A stretch of DNA of 64,000 bases from Hyaloperonospora brassicae. Lineage: Eukaryota > Oomycota > Peronosporomycetes > Peronosporales > Peronosporaceae. The first letter of the stretch is position 1. Every line of letters starts with the position of its first letter. The stretch lies in NCBI GenBank assembly GCA_947650285.1, contig CANTFL010001432.1, positions 82,514 to 146,513 of the forward strand, written 5' to 3'. The notes below the pieces were generated by a model. It made no database searches. It had not been told where the DNA came from and saw nothing but the letters and a program-made list of their open reading frames with translations. The translations under genes were made by a program, and so were the position numbers. This document shows positions 36,541-48,449 of this stretch, piece after piece.

Positions 36541-38562
36541 ACTAGCCCAGTCGGTGATTGCCTTGATCTTTTCGGGGTCAGGGCGTACGCCGTGTTTACC
36601 CACGATGCACCCAAGAAGTGGTATTTCGCTAGCCGCGAATATACACTTCTTGAGGTTGGCGTACAACTTATACTTGCGCATAAGTTGAAGAACCTGACGA
36701 ACGTGAGTTCTGTGAACTTCAACGTCCGTCTTTCCGTCCATAGCCCAGCTATGGACGAACACATCGTCGAAGTAACTCGGTGCGAAGTCTCGCACCGGTC
36801 TCAACAGATTTGTGACACATCTGTTGAATGTTGCAGGGGCATTACTCAGCCCGAGTGGCATCACTAGCCACTCCCACAGCATCCCGCTGGGGGTACTTAC
36901 TACCGTGAACAGGACGTCCCGTTCACGCATCAGGATCTGATAGAATCCGTCCATCAGATCCATGGACGAAAAGATGGTACTCTTTGACATACCATCTATG
37001 ATTACGTCCTTCCTCGGTATCGGCGTCTGAGCCGGTACCGTTGCAGCGTTCAACTTGTTGAATGCGTGCACTATCCGCCACCCTCCTGTGGCCTTTCGCA
37101 CACAGAAGGTCGGAGAGCTGTGAGGGGATGTTGATTCCCTCACATGACCCGCTGCTAAGCGATCGGCAAAGAACTTGTCGATCGCTAGTACTTGTTCACG
37201 AGGCAGTGGCCACTGCTTCATGACACAGTACTTCGAGCCCGGTTTGATCTCGATCTCGTGTCGAGTGCCTTTATCCTTAGGCAACTCGCAAGGTACGGAT
37301 TCAGGGAATACATCCTTGAATTAGATCAAATCCTTATACAAATGATTTGCCTGAAGTGACTCCCAGGATTGAGACGTGTATCGCTCAACCCAAGTCTTCT
37401 CATCGAGGACACTTCCGTCCATCGATGAGCTGCTGAGAACCCGTTCGTTCTCAGCAAATACTGTTGCCGACCAAATATCGGCCACATACTCATCCTCTGT
37501 GACGAGTATGCAGATCTGCTTGACTTTGCCACTACGCAGATCACGCAAGAACCGTTTCGGTTCTAGCGTTGGCAACTGAGTTATCTCCGAAGTTAACTTC
37601 GGAGGCACAATCAGATCAAGTGTATAAGCGCCTACACTTGATCCATCATTAACCAAGACGTTCAACGTCTCGGTTTCTTCCTGGGAACTTTGCTTCCACA
37701 GGTTGCTGAAGGCCGAATCCCTCAGCAAGTGACTCTTGAGGAATTCCTTCCTCAAGTACGTGGGACTTATTCCCTCGACGTCTTCCGACTGTGGCTGTGC
37801 AACCACAGTCAGGTACCGATCATCTACGGTCGACCCTCCAGTCGGCCTAGGATTTTCATGTTGCCGCTTGTGGGCAACCGGTTTTCTCTTGCTAGGATAT
37901 CGCCCGCTAGGCGTGCATCCATGTCCCGGTCCACTCGACTTATTCGAGTGGTGGACCTTCGGCGCCGCCTGTACTTCTGTACAGCCGCCAAGAGCTTGCT
38001 CCACAGTGTAGTGATCAACTACACTGTGATCTTGTGCAGTCGTGCGAACGACCGTACCGCAAGTGAGGACATCCCACTCACTCGCAGAACATCCATACGC
38101 TTGTGGACGCATCAAGATGTTCATCAGATGGCCATCTGATGAACAAGCGGCAGGCATCTTCACGGATCGATGCTGCCAGCTCACCCTTGGCTCGTACCTT
38201 CTGAGCCAAGGTAATCCCAGGATGACATCAATTTTGTCATCCAGATCCAGTACGATGAAGTCATCTTCGTACTGTTCGCCCTCCAACGTGTAGTGGATTC
38301 CTACTACACGTTTCTCAACGGTAATCGATGCGCCTGTTGCAAGGCGCACCGTCATCCTCGTGAGAGGAATGTCGCGCTTAACGAACTTGAGCCTACGACC
38401 CTGTAGTGACTGACGACGAACAAAGTTGTTCGACGCCCTACAGTCTACTAGGGCACGAAGAGACAAATCGTTTGTCGCTTCCAACTTCATGGTGATGAGC
38501 GAAACGTCATCACCAGGTGCAGAGACACACAATGATTGTGTATCTGGAGCAACTTTCGTCAA
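36541..38562 (-). pseudogene. Gypsy protease-like domain and reverse transcriptase
   Basis: From 38562 a frame of 413 codons carries the retropepsin-like region. The expected D-S/T-G-A motif reads DCRAS (ALVDCRASNNFV), so the active site is altered. VILGLPWLRRYEP follows. A TAA at 37321-37323 stops the frame, which resumes in the same phase at 37284 with RT: KPGSKYCVMKQWPLP, TFCVRKATGGWRIVHAFN, FSSMDLMDGFYQI, FDDVFVHS (the YxDD box as YFDD) and KKCIFAASEIPLLG. It shifts to the RNase H/integrase frame near 36540. Confidence 0.9.
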
Positions 38563-38612
38563 GAGATTTGCAAATTCTCTTGAGGTTGCTGGATCAGTAG
38601 GGCGCTCCGCCC

Positions 38613-39781
38613 CTACTGACCCCGACCAATTTTTTGATGGTCCGTCTCGCTGTTGCGGCTTCGCAACAGCGCTGGACCCACTCCCATTGCCCTTTCTGGC
38701 AAAAGGTCGTCCATTTCGCTCAGTACTGTTTGGTACTGGGCGTGGAGCACTACACTCAGTATGCGTAGTGCCCTAACTTTCTGGCAGCGATTGCACCTCT
38801 GCAATCGCTTGTTTTTTGAAGATCGGGGTCTCTCGCTCTCAACATAGCAGAGGTCCATTGGTTCTGGACCTCCGATCTCTTGTCGTCTCGGTGGACGGTA
38901 AGAGTTTGAGCTAGCATGAGCCTGTCTCATGCTAAAGTATTCATGTTCCGCGGCTGATATCGCTTCTTCAAGCGTATTCAGCTCAAGGCGGAACAGGTGG
39001 CTCCTGACGGGCCCTTCTGCGAGCCCTTGCATGAACACCGTAATCAACGTGTGTTCATGTACTGGGTTAGCAGTTATACTACTCGCGAGGAGTCGTATAT
39101 GTTTTGCGTAAGCGTGCACACCACACTTACCCTGCTTGAGTTTCAGCAGCTCTGAACGAGCTCTGAACGAGCCCTGAACTCAGCCCGTGGCGGCTCAAAC
39201 GTTTGTCTGAGCCGGGACTTGAAGTCATCTAGCGACCTAAACACGTTTGGGTCGCTACTCTCGAGCCCCAGGGACCAAGTTTTGGCACGTCCTGCCAAGT
39301 GGGTCTGAGCAAATGTGAGTTTCATTTGCTCATCTTCGACGCGACGAGCCCTTAGGGCTCTGTCGAGTTCGACAAACCACAGTAACAGGGAGTCCTCCGG
39401 GACTCCACTGTACTTGGAGATGTCAACTTTCATGACTTCGGGACGACGCGCATGCGCCGTCCCGCCCACAGCAGCATGGAATTGCTGCTGTCTCAACAGC
39501 TCCGTCTGTTGAGCACCGAGTTCTCTCAACTGCTCGGCCTGTTGAGAGCCTTGCTGGTGAAGCTAGGCTACTTTCTCCCTCTCGAGAGCAAGTTCATTCT
39601 GAATGAACTTGGCAATAGCGGCATGTTGTTGGTCTCTGTCTAGAGACTCCAACATGGCGCTAACGACGAGTTCGCCTACGGTAGAACTCATTCGTTCTAC
39701 CGCACCCCATTCGATGTCACTCAAATGGGTAAACCCTTCACGCGTGGCGTGAAAGGTGTCTTCTTCATCCAACATGTTCAT
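38613..39781 (-). pseudogene. Gypsy gag, broken
   Basis: Gag starts near 39781 (NMLDEEDTF). An in-frame TAG lies at 39563-39565. The retrotransposon-gag domain follows (WFVELDRALRARRVEDEQ, LTFAQTHLAGRAKTW, FRSLDDFKSRLRQTF). A tandem duplication of the 11-mer AGCTCTGAACG at 39148-39169 shifts the frame. The domain then continues (HIRLLASSI, FMQGLAEGPVRSHLF, ISAAEHEYFSMRQAH). The zinc-knuckle region is degenerate (CNRCQK with the distal His/Cys lost in the shifted frame). Confidence 0.85.
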
Positions 39782-39825
39782 GTTGGATGATGTGGTCCTT
39801 GGAAGGACTACAAAGTGCTACCAGG

Positions 39826-40218
39826 TGTAACGGGGCACACCCTTGCGTGAACTTAACGCAAGGGTTTTAGTGCGCCCGACAGACGTACACGTGGCAAACG
39901 AGGAAGCGTAGGTAAGGTGAAAGTAGAACTGTTATATTAATATAATTAAGTCTTTAACTACTGTCTCTCTGTTTGTCTTAACTTAACTATACTAATATAA
40001 CTGAATGTATGACGACGTCTCGTCACCACTCATTGCGGGCGTCTTGCGGCGATTGGTGGGTTGATATCGTCAAGATATCAACCAATGAGCAGACGCTTTG
40101 GTCTACCCATCAATATCACCACCATTGGTGATATTGTTAGAAGAATATTCAACATAAAGTTTTTTATTGTCATTATCTTCTAAATGACAATTTCCATGTA
40201 ACGGGCTGCCCCGTTACA
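39826..40218 (-). repeat. Gypsy 5' LTR
   Basis: 393 bp with the same TGTAAC...GTTACA ends as the 3' LTR. It is followed on the plus-strand side by the CTACC duplication (40219-40223) and then the interrupted Lon sequence. Confidence 0.93.
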
Positions 40219-41616
40219 CTACCGGCTCGTCGTCCTATTTCCAGGCATAGCGTTGCCCATGATAATGACGAAATTGGGAGTTACGCGGACTATCTCTGCT
40301 CTCAAAGAGGGTGGACACCAGTTCGTCGAGGCGTTCCTCAAGCAGTTCAGCAGAGACCTGTCGAAAGACAGTGCAAGGGTAGACCTGGCCTGATGCACCA
40401 CATTGGGAGCTTTGTCGGCATTGACAATCTCCTGTCATCAGTCCCCCTACAAATTCAGTGCAAGTGTGGGTGGCGTCAGAACGTCGGATTGCAATGGGAA
40501 CACTCGAGTCGAAGGTCCTCTACTCCGAGTGAAGGTTAGTGCATTGGAGAATCCACCCATCGGCTTCAAGAGTATACCAGTCCGAGCGTACTCGAACGAG
40601 ATTGTGGCTACATTGAGGGAAAAGGTGAAGATGAACACTCTGTTGAACAATCACAGGCATCGCATGTGCGCTATTCCTCAGTCGGTGGTCTTAGTGACGA
40701 TGCCGAGATCGCCGTTGCTGGTACGTTGATGATATGCTTGGGAAGTTATCCAGCGCTTAAGGTATGCCCGAAGCTCGAATCCGCTGATCATGATTGACGA
40801 CATTGGCTGGCTTAGAAATGGGTATCAAGGTGATCGGCCACCAGCTGTTTTTATTGGAGCTATTAAATCCATCTCAAAACAACGGCTTTGTCTACCACTA
40901 AAGGGATGCGCCTGTTGATCTGTCTCCTGTTCGTTTCATTTCCAGAGCAAATGCACCCGACATGATCGATGCAGCATTTGCTGGATCGAATGTAGGTCTT
41001 GCGTCTATCGGTCTATATGGCTTGCCAGGAAAGCTGGTGGCAACAAGATGACATCTTGTGCCGAAGCCCGCGAGAAAACAGACCTGGAGCAGTCGGAAAC
41101 AGCGCCAGAATCTCTGGGTCTGGCAGGCGAAGCGATGTTGGCACTAGTGAAGCAGTGCTGTCGCGAGAGTGGTGTCCGCATTTCGAGAAGCACGTGGAAA
41201 GGTATCTTGCAAGCTTGCTGTTGAGGTCGTTGAAGATGCAGAGAGTGCTCAGGCTGCTGACATACAGGAGGCCGGCAAATCGACTGCCAGCCTCTTGGGT
41301 GTCAGCAGCCTGAGCACTTTCTGAATTTTCAACGACCATCGACTGCGGTACAAATGCCGCAAAGGAAGTGTTAAACGAGATTGACTGGCTTCTCGTCACG
41401 CCTGAGAAGCTGCCAAACTACGTTGGCGAACGTGCCTGCACATTGTGAGTGATGTTTCTTACTACGGAGCTTGCACCTTGATGTCTTGACTGCCCCATCT
41501 TGGGTTCAGGATTCTTTGTGGCCGCATCTTTGACCAACAGTTTCTGGGTATTGCAATGGTATTTGCTTGGACAGCTATGGGCACCGCTCATGTCGTCTCA
41601 ATTCGAGCGAGGTGGG

Positions 41617-41833
41617 TGTTGGAAACTGGATGCAAGTCAACGGTGGACAATGAAGTAAAGGGTGGCGGTTGACAATACCTTTTACAGGGAAGGTTTATCT
41701 GGAAGGTATTTCGTAGAAGATTCCTCCTGACATGAAGACATGCATTGAGTAGACTCAGTCCAAAAGTTTCCCTCCAGTAAACAAGTTGTTTGTGAGTGCG
41801 TAGCCATTGTTTCCCTTTATCCATACTCCATTA
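41617..41833 (+). repeat. Copia-2 5' LTR
   Basis: Starts TGTTGG, ends CCATTA. The next bases (GGGTTATGAGC) are the primer site. A canonical CA end is missing, but the exact target duplication fixes the boundary. Confidence 0.9.
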
Positions 41834-41834
41834 G

Positions 41835-41849
41835 GGTTATGAGCTTAAG
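41835..41849 (+). promoter_or_regulatory. Copia-2 primer-binding site
   Basis: GGTTATGAGCTTAAG, one base after the LTR. It shares the core GGTTATGAGC with Copia-1 and is complementary to the anticodon arm of tRNA-Met. Confidence 0.65.
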
Positions 41850-41904
41850 GACGACCTGCTATTAAGAGAAGCGCTAAACAAGACTACACTACAACAACTC
41901 TACC

Positions 41905-43008
41905 ATGTATTCCTCATCGGACTCTGAGGACGGCAAGAGAAAAAGACACAAGGAGATTAAGTTGGGATCGCAAGGCACTCCAGTTAATTGGAATGGAGAA
42001 GACTGGACCTTCTACAAGCACGCGATGCTCAACGCATTCGAGCAAAACCTACTCGATGAGATCGCAGCAGGAGGCGTTGTGGAGGACGCATCCTGGAATC
42101 AAGCCAAGAAGGACAAGTTCAAGAAGAGTCAAGCCGAGGTGAAGATTCTTATTCAAGGCTCGTTGTCGATGAAGCTGGCCAAGCAGGTGATGTCGAAGAA
42201 GACAGGAACCGAGATGTGGCACGAGCTCTGCTCAATTTTTGAAGGGAAGCAAAACTCAGCCATGATAGCGCAGAAAGTGTACCGCCTCCAAAGCGAGCTA
42301 CACAGGACCCATTTGCGTCCAAATGGTGACGTGAGAAGTCATTTGTACACTTTGTTCGACATCGAAGACCAGCTCGAGGACTTATATTCTCCTGTAAATG
42401 ATTTACAGATGGTGGACATGATGCTGCGCAGTCTCCCGACGCAGATGTGCTATAATGAACTCAGAAGAAAGGTATTATTTAGCTCAAATATGAGTAAATA
42501 TACGCCTGAGATAGTTCGCGAGATGATATTCACCGCCGAGTCGCGCAGTAAAGACTGGGAAAGCTATGCATTCGGGAGCGCTCAAGGCAAGAAGAAGCCA
42601 AATGGTCCAACTACTGGAACGAGAGGTGGCATGAGGCAAACCTTGAGAGACGATAAGACGAGAAAAATCAAGAATCATGATTTTGAGTGTCATCATTGTG
42701 GAGTTAAAGGCCATTACAAGAGAAATTGTCCACAATTGATGAATGAAGAGAAGTCGCGTGGAAGAAAAAGTGCTCACGCAAAGTACGCCAACTCTGGTAG
42801 CAAGACGAAAATGGAAGAGAAGGGCGAGCCTTTATTGCAACGCAAGGTGCAAGTAGATAAGCGTGACGTGGTGATAGGAGAAGCTACAAAGTTGACGTCA
42901 AAGGATTCAACTTCTAGCAACTGGTATTTCGACACGGGTACAAATGCCCACATAGTGTCCTCCAAGGAATACTTTACTGTACTACAGAGTATGGAAGACA
43001 GTGACTGA
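41905..43008 (+). pseudogene. Copia-2 gag and start of protease
   Basis: 367 codons from an ATG. The N-terminus is charged (SSDSEDGKRKRHKE). The gag core of the UBN2/Copia type is TPVNWNGEDWTFYKHAM, AEVKILIQGSLS, EMWHELCSIFEG. The zinc knuckle is CHHCGVKGHYKRNC and the protease active site FDTGTNAHIVS (DTG). A TGA at 43006-43008 interrupts the protease, which continues in the same frame to 43230 (FVEDVLYVPQAGCNLFSPG). Confidence 0.9.
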
Positions 43009-43148
43009 AATCCAATGATATCCGGATTCACACTCAATGGAGCGAAAGCAAAAGCTGAAGGATTTGGTACGATTATTCTTGCAACAGTTGTTGATGAAGA
43101 ATTGGTAACAGTGTTTGTGGAAGACGTTCTCTACGTCCCTCAAGCTGG

Positions 43149-45458
43149 ATGCAATTTGTTTTCGCCTGGTTGTGCTATGGACCAAGGATTCAACATGTCA
43201 TGGGATCGAATGCTAAGATATTTACTATGACGAAAGACGATATCGAGGTGATACGGACACATCGGAAGCACCGCCTATGGACGTTTACTGCTCAAAATGC
43301 AAATAATACTGCACAGCACAAGAAAAACATTACCACGAAGCGACAAGTTATTGCTAACTTTGCAGTGACTGATGGTGTGGAAGATATCGATGTCTGGCAT
43401 GAACGACTGGCACACACGTGTCCAGAATATATCCGGTTGATGGTTGATCGTGGCCTGGCAAAAGGTATCATGCTAAAGAGACGTGGGAAATTCGATTGTG
43501 TAGACTGTCATGTTGGTAAACAGCGGCGAAAGTCATTTCGAAAGGCGTTAGATAGAAATATCGCGAACGTTAATGACATTGTTTTTGCCGATTTGCTGAT
43601 ACCAGGAATAGGCAATGGATCCCCATATACCGCCGTCCTAGTCGTTATGGATGGATACTCACGTTACGTCAGCGTCTTCATGCTTAAGTCTAAGTCTGAG
43701 AATGAAGTCAACAAATTCATGCAGGAATATATTGCTTGGGCTGAACGACAAGTTGGCAAGAGGGTTGAGGCTGTGATTACTCATCAGTTGAGTGAAGATT
43801 CTCAACGAAGCCAAGGAGCTCTCGTGAGGCAAGTCCTTACAGACAAAGGGCAGGAATTTTGCAATGGTACAATGGCACAGTGGTATCAAGAAAGGGGCAT
43901 AGTGCATACAAGAGTCGGCCCCAAAGCGTCCCAACTAAATTTAGTTGAGCGCACACACCAGACATTGATTGGAATGGTGAAGACCATGATGCACCAGTCT
44001 GGATTACCTAAATCATTTTGGGTGCATGCATTAGTAACAGCTGCCTACATCAAAAACAGAGTGTATTGCAAAGGGGCAGGACGCACTCCGTATGGGTTGA
44101 TGTTTGGTTCGAGACCGGACGTTCATCACATCCGGGCGTTTGGGTCACTCACTTATTGTCACACGCCAAGAGAGAAACGGAAAAAGCTGAGCATGAATTG
44201 CCGAGTGGGATTCCTCATTGGATATCACGAGGACATTGTTGGTTGTCATGTGTACTTCCCAACAGAGCACATGAAAGGATATGTGTCAGATGTCAAGATA
44301 AATGAGGCTATAAAGTATAAGGATCGTTTCGACAGTGGATATACATCAAAAGTCAGACGGTGGCTCCAGACACTAAGTGAATACGCTGAGGAGGGCGCAT
44401 TTAATGATTCTAGTTCTGAAGAATCCGAGGTGTCACATCTGACTGACATTGTAGCAAGCATGGATTGTAATAGCATTACCATTCAGATGGAGACTGCTGA
44501 ATCCGATCCCGACACTCTAAATGAGGCAGACCAAACCTTGTGGAATGACATGCTACGCAATAGTATTTTACCAGAAGTGGTCCAGACACAAGGACAAACC
44601 AGCGAACAATATTTCAGTGCGAGCAGTAGCGACAAAGAAGAAGGTCAGGAGAGCGAATCTGGTGAAACGCAGGGGGGAGAGCTAGAACCCAGTGACAACG
44701 TTTCTCAAGAACTATCTGAACATGCTACGCCGGGGGAAGAGTTAGCACCCAGTGACAACGTTTCTCAAGAACTTTCAGAAGATGCATCGGATCCTCCAGC
44801 TGATTCTACAGCACATTATCGCGCCGAATATTGTGACTCTGTTCCAGATAGCAACAAAGCAGTTGCAAATGACTCGGAAATTTATGACGACGATAAAGAC
44901 GATGTGGAATCCGGACTTGAGTCGCACAATGACGAGGAAACAGCTGACGATGATAACGCTGATGGTGATACAGACGCAGATGATGATACAGCTTCAGGTG
45001 AAGAGAGACTGCTCACTGATACTGAACATATAACAGACCCTGAAGTGACTCGAAATGAATCTGTCTATGCTGCAAGTGACTACAATTATGATTGTTTATT
45101 CGATCCTTTATTCGATCCAAGCGACATGTTGGAGGCTGTGAACGGCACCACGACGTTGACCATTGCCAATGATCAGCTGATCGGCCACAGAAGACCCAGA
45201 GATGTCGAAGTCAGGCGAAGTAGAGAGCACAAAAGAATAATAGAGGATCACAAAAGAGCAAAGATCACTCCGCGTCTACCCATATTGAGAAAGAATCATC
45301 AGCAATGTATACTGAACCAGCGCGAAGATTTCACGGTTAACGCTGCATTCAGAACACCAAAGAACGTTGAAAGCGAAGCGTACGGTACTCGCGCAAGTGA
45401 TATTCGGACACCAAAGAACTTTCGTCAGGCGATGTGCTCGAAATATGCAACCCAGTGA
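43149..45458 (+). pseudogene. Copia-2 integrase and acidic linker
   Basis: After a frameshift near 43200 the frame runs 750 codons. The HHCC finger is WHERLAHTC ... CVDCHVGKQ. The DDE core has FADLLIPG (first Asp), LTDKGQEFCN (second) and LNLVERTHQTL (Glu). An unusual extra stretch of about 15 residues (HQLSEDSQRSQG) precedes the second Asp. The linker (about 44390-45130) is very acidic and holds a tandem 60-bp repeat (44681-44800, two 20-residue units around EPSDNVSQELSE). It ends at a TGA (45456-45458) directly before RT in the same frame. Confidence 0.9.
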
Positions 45459-47006
45459 AAAGCAGCTATGGACGAAGAATTGGTAGCAATGAAGTCCAAG
45501 GGAGTGATCACATTAATTTCGAAACGAGAGATGCCTGAAGACACTAAAGCGATCAAGACAATGTGGGTCTATAGTGTTAAAACGGACCACTTAGGCAACG
45601 TTATCCGTCTTCGAGCAAGAATTGTGGCTCGAGGTGACAAACAACGCCCAGGAATTGACTATGGAGAAACCTTCAGTCCTGTAGCACGTATGGCGACTTT
45701 CAGGATGTTCGTGGTCACTTGCCTATTGATGGACTTGACCATTCACCAGGGTGATATCAACACGGCCTACCTGAATGCACCCTTGGGGATCAAGCAGTAC
45801 TTGGACTCTCTAGATGGATATCCTTCTGAAACTGACGACATGGTATATGTTGTTCACAAGGCACTGTATGGTCTTAAACAGTCTGGTCGAGAGTGGAACA
45901 CCGAAGTAAATGCGTGGTTTTTACGGTATGGGTTTAAGCGTTGCACTACAGAACCGTGTCTGTATTACTACGATTCAGGTTCTGAGTTCGTATTGGCACT
46001 ACTCTACGTGGATGACATTCTGTGTGCAACCAAGAATGAATTGTTCAAGACGAAAATGTTTCGGAGTCTGGACGAGGTCTATGGATTGAAGGATCAAGGT
46101 CTACTTAGCACTTATTTGGGTGTTCAAGTAGAGAGAAGCGATGATGCGATTAAAATTCACCAGACGAAATACTGCGAAGACGTTATCAATCGTTTTAACT
46201 TTGGAGATGCGCACGCTAGCAGAATTCCGATGGAAACAAACATACGACTTGCTGTAAACGATACGGATACCGCGAGGGCCAAACGCATACCTGACAATGG
46301 CAAAGAATTTCCATATCGTGAGCTAATTGGCTCATTGATGTATCTGGCAACATGTACGAGGCCAGATCTTGCGTATGTGGTCGGGCAGCTTAGTAGATAC
46401 GTGCAAAGCCCAACACAACAACACATTGGCGCGGCCAAGAGAGTGTTAAGGTATCTGGTGGGTTCCAAGACTCATGGAATTGTGTTCCACGCAAACAATG
46501 ATGGAAAATTAAGATGTAATTTAACCGTTGAGGGATTTTGCGATGCGGACAGGGGAAACGACCCAGACACGAGGAAAAGCATTACTGGATATGTACATTG
46601 CTTGGCAGGAGGTGCGATATCGTGGGCGTCACGACGGCAGAGTATCGTGGCTCAATCTACGGCTGAGGCCGAATATGTAGCAGCTTGCGAGGCCTGTATG
46701 GAAGGGAGGGGTCTCATTCAGGTTCTAATCGAGATATTCCCAAGGTTGGTGTCGAAGTTTCGTCTCGGGATTGACAATCAAGCTGCCTTTGTGATGGCTA
46801 CAAACCCGACCTACAGTCGCAGAACACGACACATTGAACTACGCTGGCACTACGTTCGAGATCAGTATGTGAAGAAAGCAGTAGAACTGTGGAAGGTAAA
46901 GACAGACGTGAATCCCTCAGACTTGATGACCAAGCCCCTGGCGAGTGCGCGACTTGAGGCACTTATCACCATGATAGGGATGACCAAGAACGTTTTGCCG
47001 CAGTAA
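45459..47006 (+). pseudogene. Copia-2 reverse transcriptase and RNase H
   Basis: In phase with the integrase frame and open to a TAA at 47004-47006. RT blocks: KTMWVYSVKTDHLGN, RIVARGDKQRPGIDYGETF, GDINTAYLNAPLG, LYGLKQSGREWN, LLYVDDILCATKNE (YVDD intact). RNase H blocks: GFCDADRGND, QSTAEAEYVAACEA, GIDNQAAFVMATNPT. The C-terminal Copia tail is DLMTKPLASARLEAL. It has no stop of its own; only the upstream TGA separates it from integrase, so the enzyme domain may be intact. Confidence 0.92.
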
Positions 47007-47025
47007 CTACTGACGGAGGAGGGCG

Positions 47026-47241
47026 TGTTGGGACCGGATGCAAGTCAACGGTGGACAATGAAGTAAAGGGTGGCGGTTGACAATACCTTTTACAGGGAAG
47101 GTTTATCTGGAAGGTATTTCGTAGAAGATTCCTCCTGACATGAAGACATGCATTGAGTAGACTCAGTCCAAAAGTTTCCCTCCAGTAAACAAGTTGTTTG
47201 TGAGTGCGTAGCCATTGTTTCCCTTTATCCATACTCTATTA
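47026..47241 (+). repeat. Copia-2 3' LTR
   Basis: Preceded by the purine tract GGAGGAGGGCG. Starts TGTTGG and ends CTATTA, followed by GTGGG (target duplication) and the interrupted Lon frame. Confidence 0.92.
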
Positions 47242-47845
47242 GTGGGGTCAGTGATGGAGGAGAGTACCAAGATTGCACACGCATTTGCCCGCAGTAAGTT
47301 GCACACTTCTAGCCCTGACATAAAGTCATCGAGGCGAATGAAGTGCGTTTGCATGTCCCGGATGGAGCTACGCCTAAAGGTGAAGTGGCTTCTGACTGCG
47401 CCATGGTGACGGCTTTGCTTTCTCCAGCCATGAACAAGCAAGCACGGCGAAAAGGCCGTGACGATCGTCAACTTGACGGACGTGTTGGTGACTATGTCGA
47501 AGGAGGGCGGGGGCAAAGACCCCGCCATGGCGGGAGAGCTGTCACTCGTGGGTAAGGTGTTACTACCATAAGCACAACAGAGATGTCCGCAGCTGCTAAG
47601 CGGTCCCGCGCGTTATTTGATCGAGCTGCCGCTCGGATAGAGGGGCGACGTTGACGAGGAGAGTACGTACGAAAGGACGTTTCCCGTTGTAGCGGCTTTA
47701 TGGCGTACTCCATTACCAGAAGTGATTCAAATACGTTTATCTTGTCAAGGCCTCAGGTTGAAAGTTGATCGGCAGAGACACGTGTGCAGTAAGTCCGGCT
47801 TTTGCCCATCGTTTTTGGTCCGAGAGGCAGAGCCAAAACTTGTCG

Positions 47846-48449
47846 TCATGATTGCGGACAAATTTCGGCTGCCCAGCCGCTGTATGCGTACATGTCGATG
47901 CGGACAACCACTGACGTGTCTCTCGTGACGCGCACTTCAGTGGGCAACGACTTGCTTACAATACGCACCTCGCCCAGTCGTCGTCTTTTCGCGTCATCAA
48001 AACAAGTACGTGGAAGACCAGAGACATTTCTGTTTTGTAGCCTCGCGACAAATCGTGAAAGGTCCACGATCTATCTTGAGCTGTGTTGGGGCGTCAACAC
48101 GGTCTAAGTTCAAGCTGGTCGCGTGACTGCGATAGGACGCCTTCATAGCTACAGAGCGCCGCATAAGCTGAACTGCAGCTGGCTGCTCGAAGTCGTATAT
48201 GCGAATCGTACGCACACACACAGAAGCGTCAGCTGTAGTGATCTTCACTTTACATGCATCAACGCGTCGAACCAGTAAAGCGCATTGCAAAATCGAAGTA
48301 CCGTCGTCGAACGTGTTGTCAGGCTTTGTGTCGAGCACATGCAAGCGCGAGTGGTCTGTCTGTAATAGTCTGTGCGGCGGACATGGACATCGATCGTCCC
48401 TAGCCCTCTCTCGTGCGATTGGGTGTCGATACGAAAAATGGAGACACAC
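47846..48449 (-). other. Conserved open frames of unknown function (arm B)
   Basis: Counterpart of 3541-4144 in arm A. Both frames (48449-47997 and 48067-47846) remain open with only a few substitutions. No recognisable domain and no ATG at the start of the longer frame. Confidence 0.3.

Larger units (their letters stand above)
32210..40218 (-). mobile_element. Full-length chromodomain Ty3/Gypsy element (chromovirus-like)
   Basis: 8,009 bp with 393-bp LTRs, 5-bp target duplication CTACC (32205-32209 and 40219-40223) and domain order gag, protease, RT, RNase H, integrase, chromodomain on the minus strand, i.e. Ty3/Gypsy. A polypurine tract (reading AAGGGGGGGTGA on the minus strand) abuts the 3' LTR. 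TGGTAGCACTTTG, 2 nt from the 5' LTR, is the likely primer site. About 1.2 kb between chromodomain and 3' LTR carries an antisense gene. Stops and frameshifts make gag-pol defective. Arm A (6358-6368) keeps the empty site. Confidence 0.95.
41617..47241 (+). mobile_element. Full-length Ty1/Copia element (Copia-2) inside the Lon pseudogene
   Basis: 5,625 bp, LTRs of 217 and 216 bp that differ at only a few positions (GGAAACTGG/GGGACCGG, CCATTA/CTATTA), and exact target duplication GTGGG (41612-41616, 47242-47246). Domain order gag, protease, integrase, RT, RNase H. The long frames are nearly intact: an in-frame TGA ends gag, one frameshift lies after the protease, and a second in-frame TGA precedes RT. 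Confidence 0.95.
31940..47571 (+). pseudogene. Decayed mitochondrial Lon protease gene, arm B copy, split by two retrotransposons
   Basis: Same gene as at 4419-6629. Pieces: 31940-32209 (ATG plus Arg/Ser-rich mitochondrial presequence, then an acidic linker); 40219-41611 (N domain from LFPGIALPMIMTK, AAA fragments with Walker B at about 40783-40812, CRESGVR near 41157, FAWTAMGT near 41560); 47247-47571 (VMEESTKIAHAFARS, DGATPKGEVASDCAM, AMAGELSLVGKV). The Gypsy element separates the first two pieces and Copia-2 the last two. As in arm A, the segment between the N domain and the SVGGL block, including Walker A, is absent, and the catalytic Ser position is Ala. Frameshifts occur in every piece. 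Faint similarity to the Lon C-terminus continues to about 47710. Confidence 0.82.

Noticed and set aside
32210..40218. Gypsy element considered as an endogenous retrovirus with an envelope gene
   Set aside because: No signal peptide/transmembrane envelope frame after integrase; the extra gene is on the opposite strand and the pol ends in a chromodomain, as in chromoviruses.
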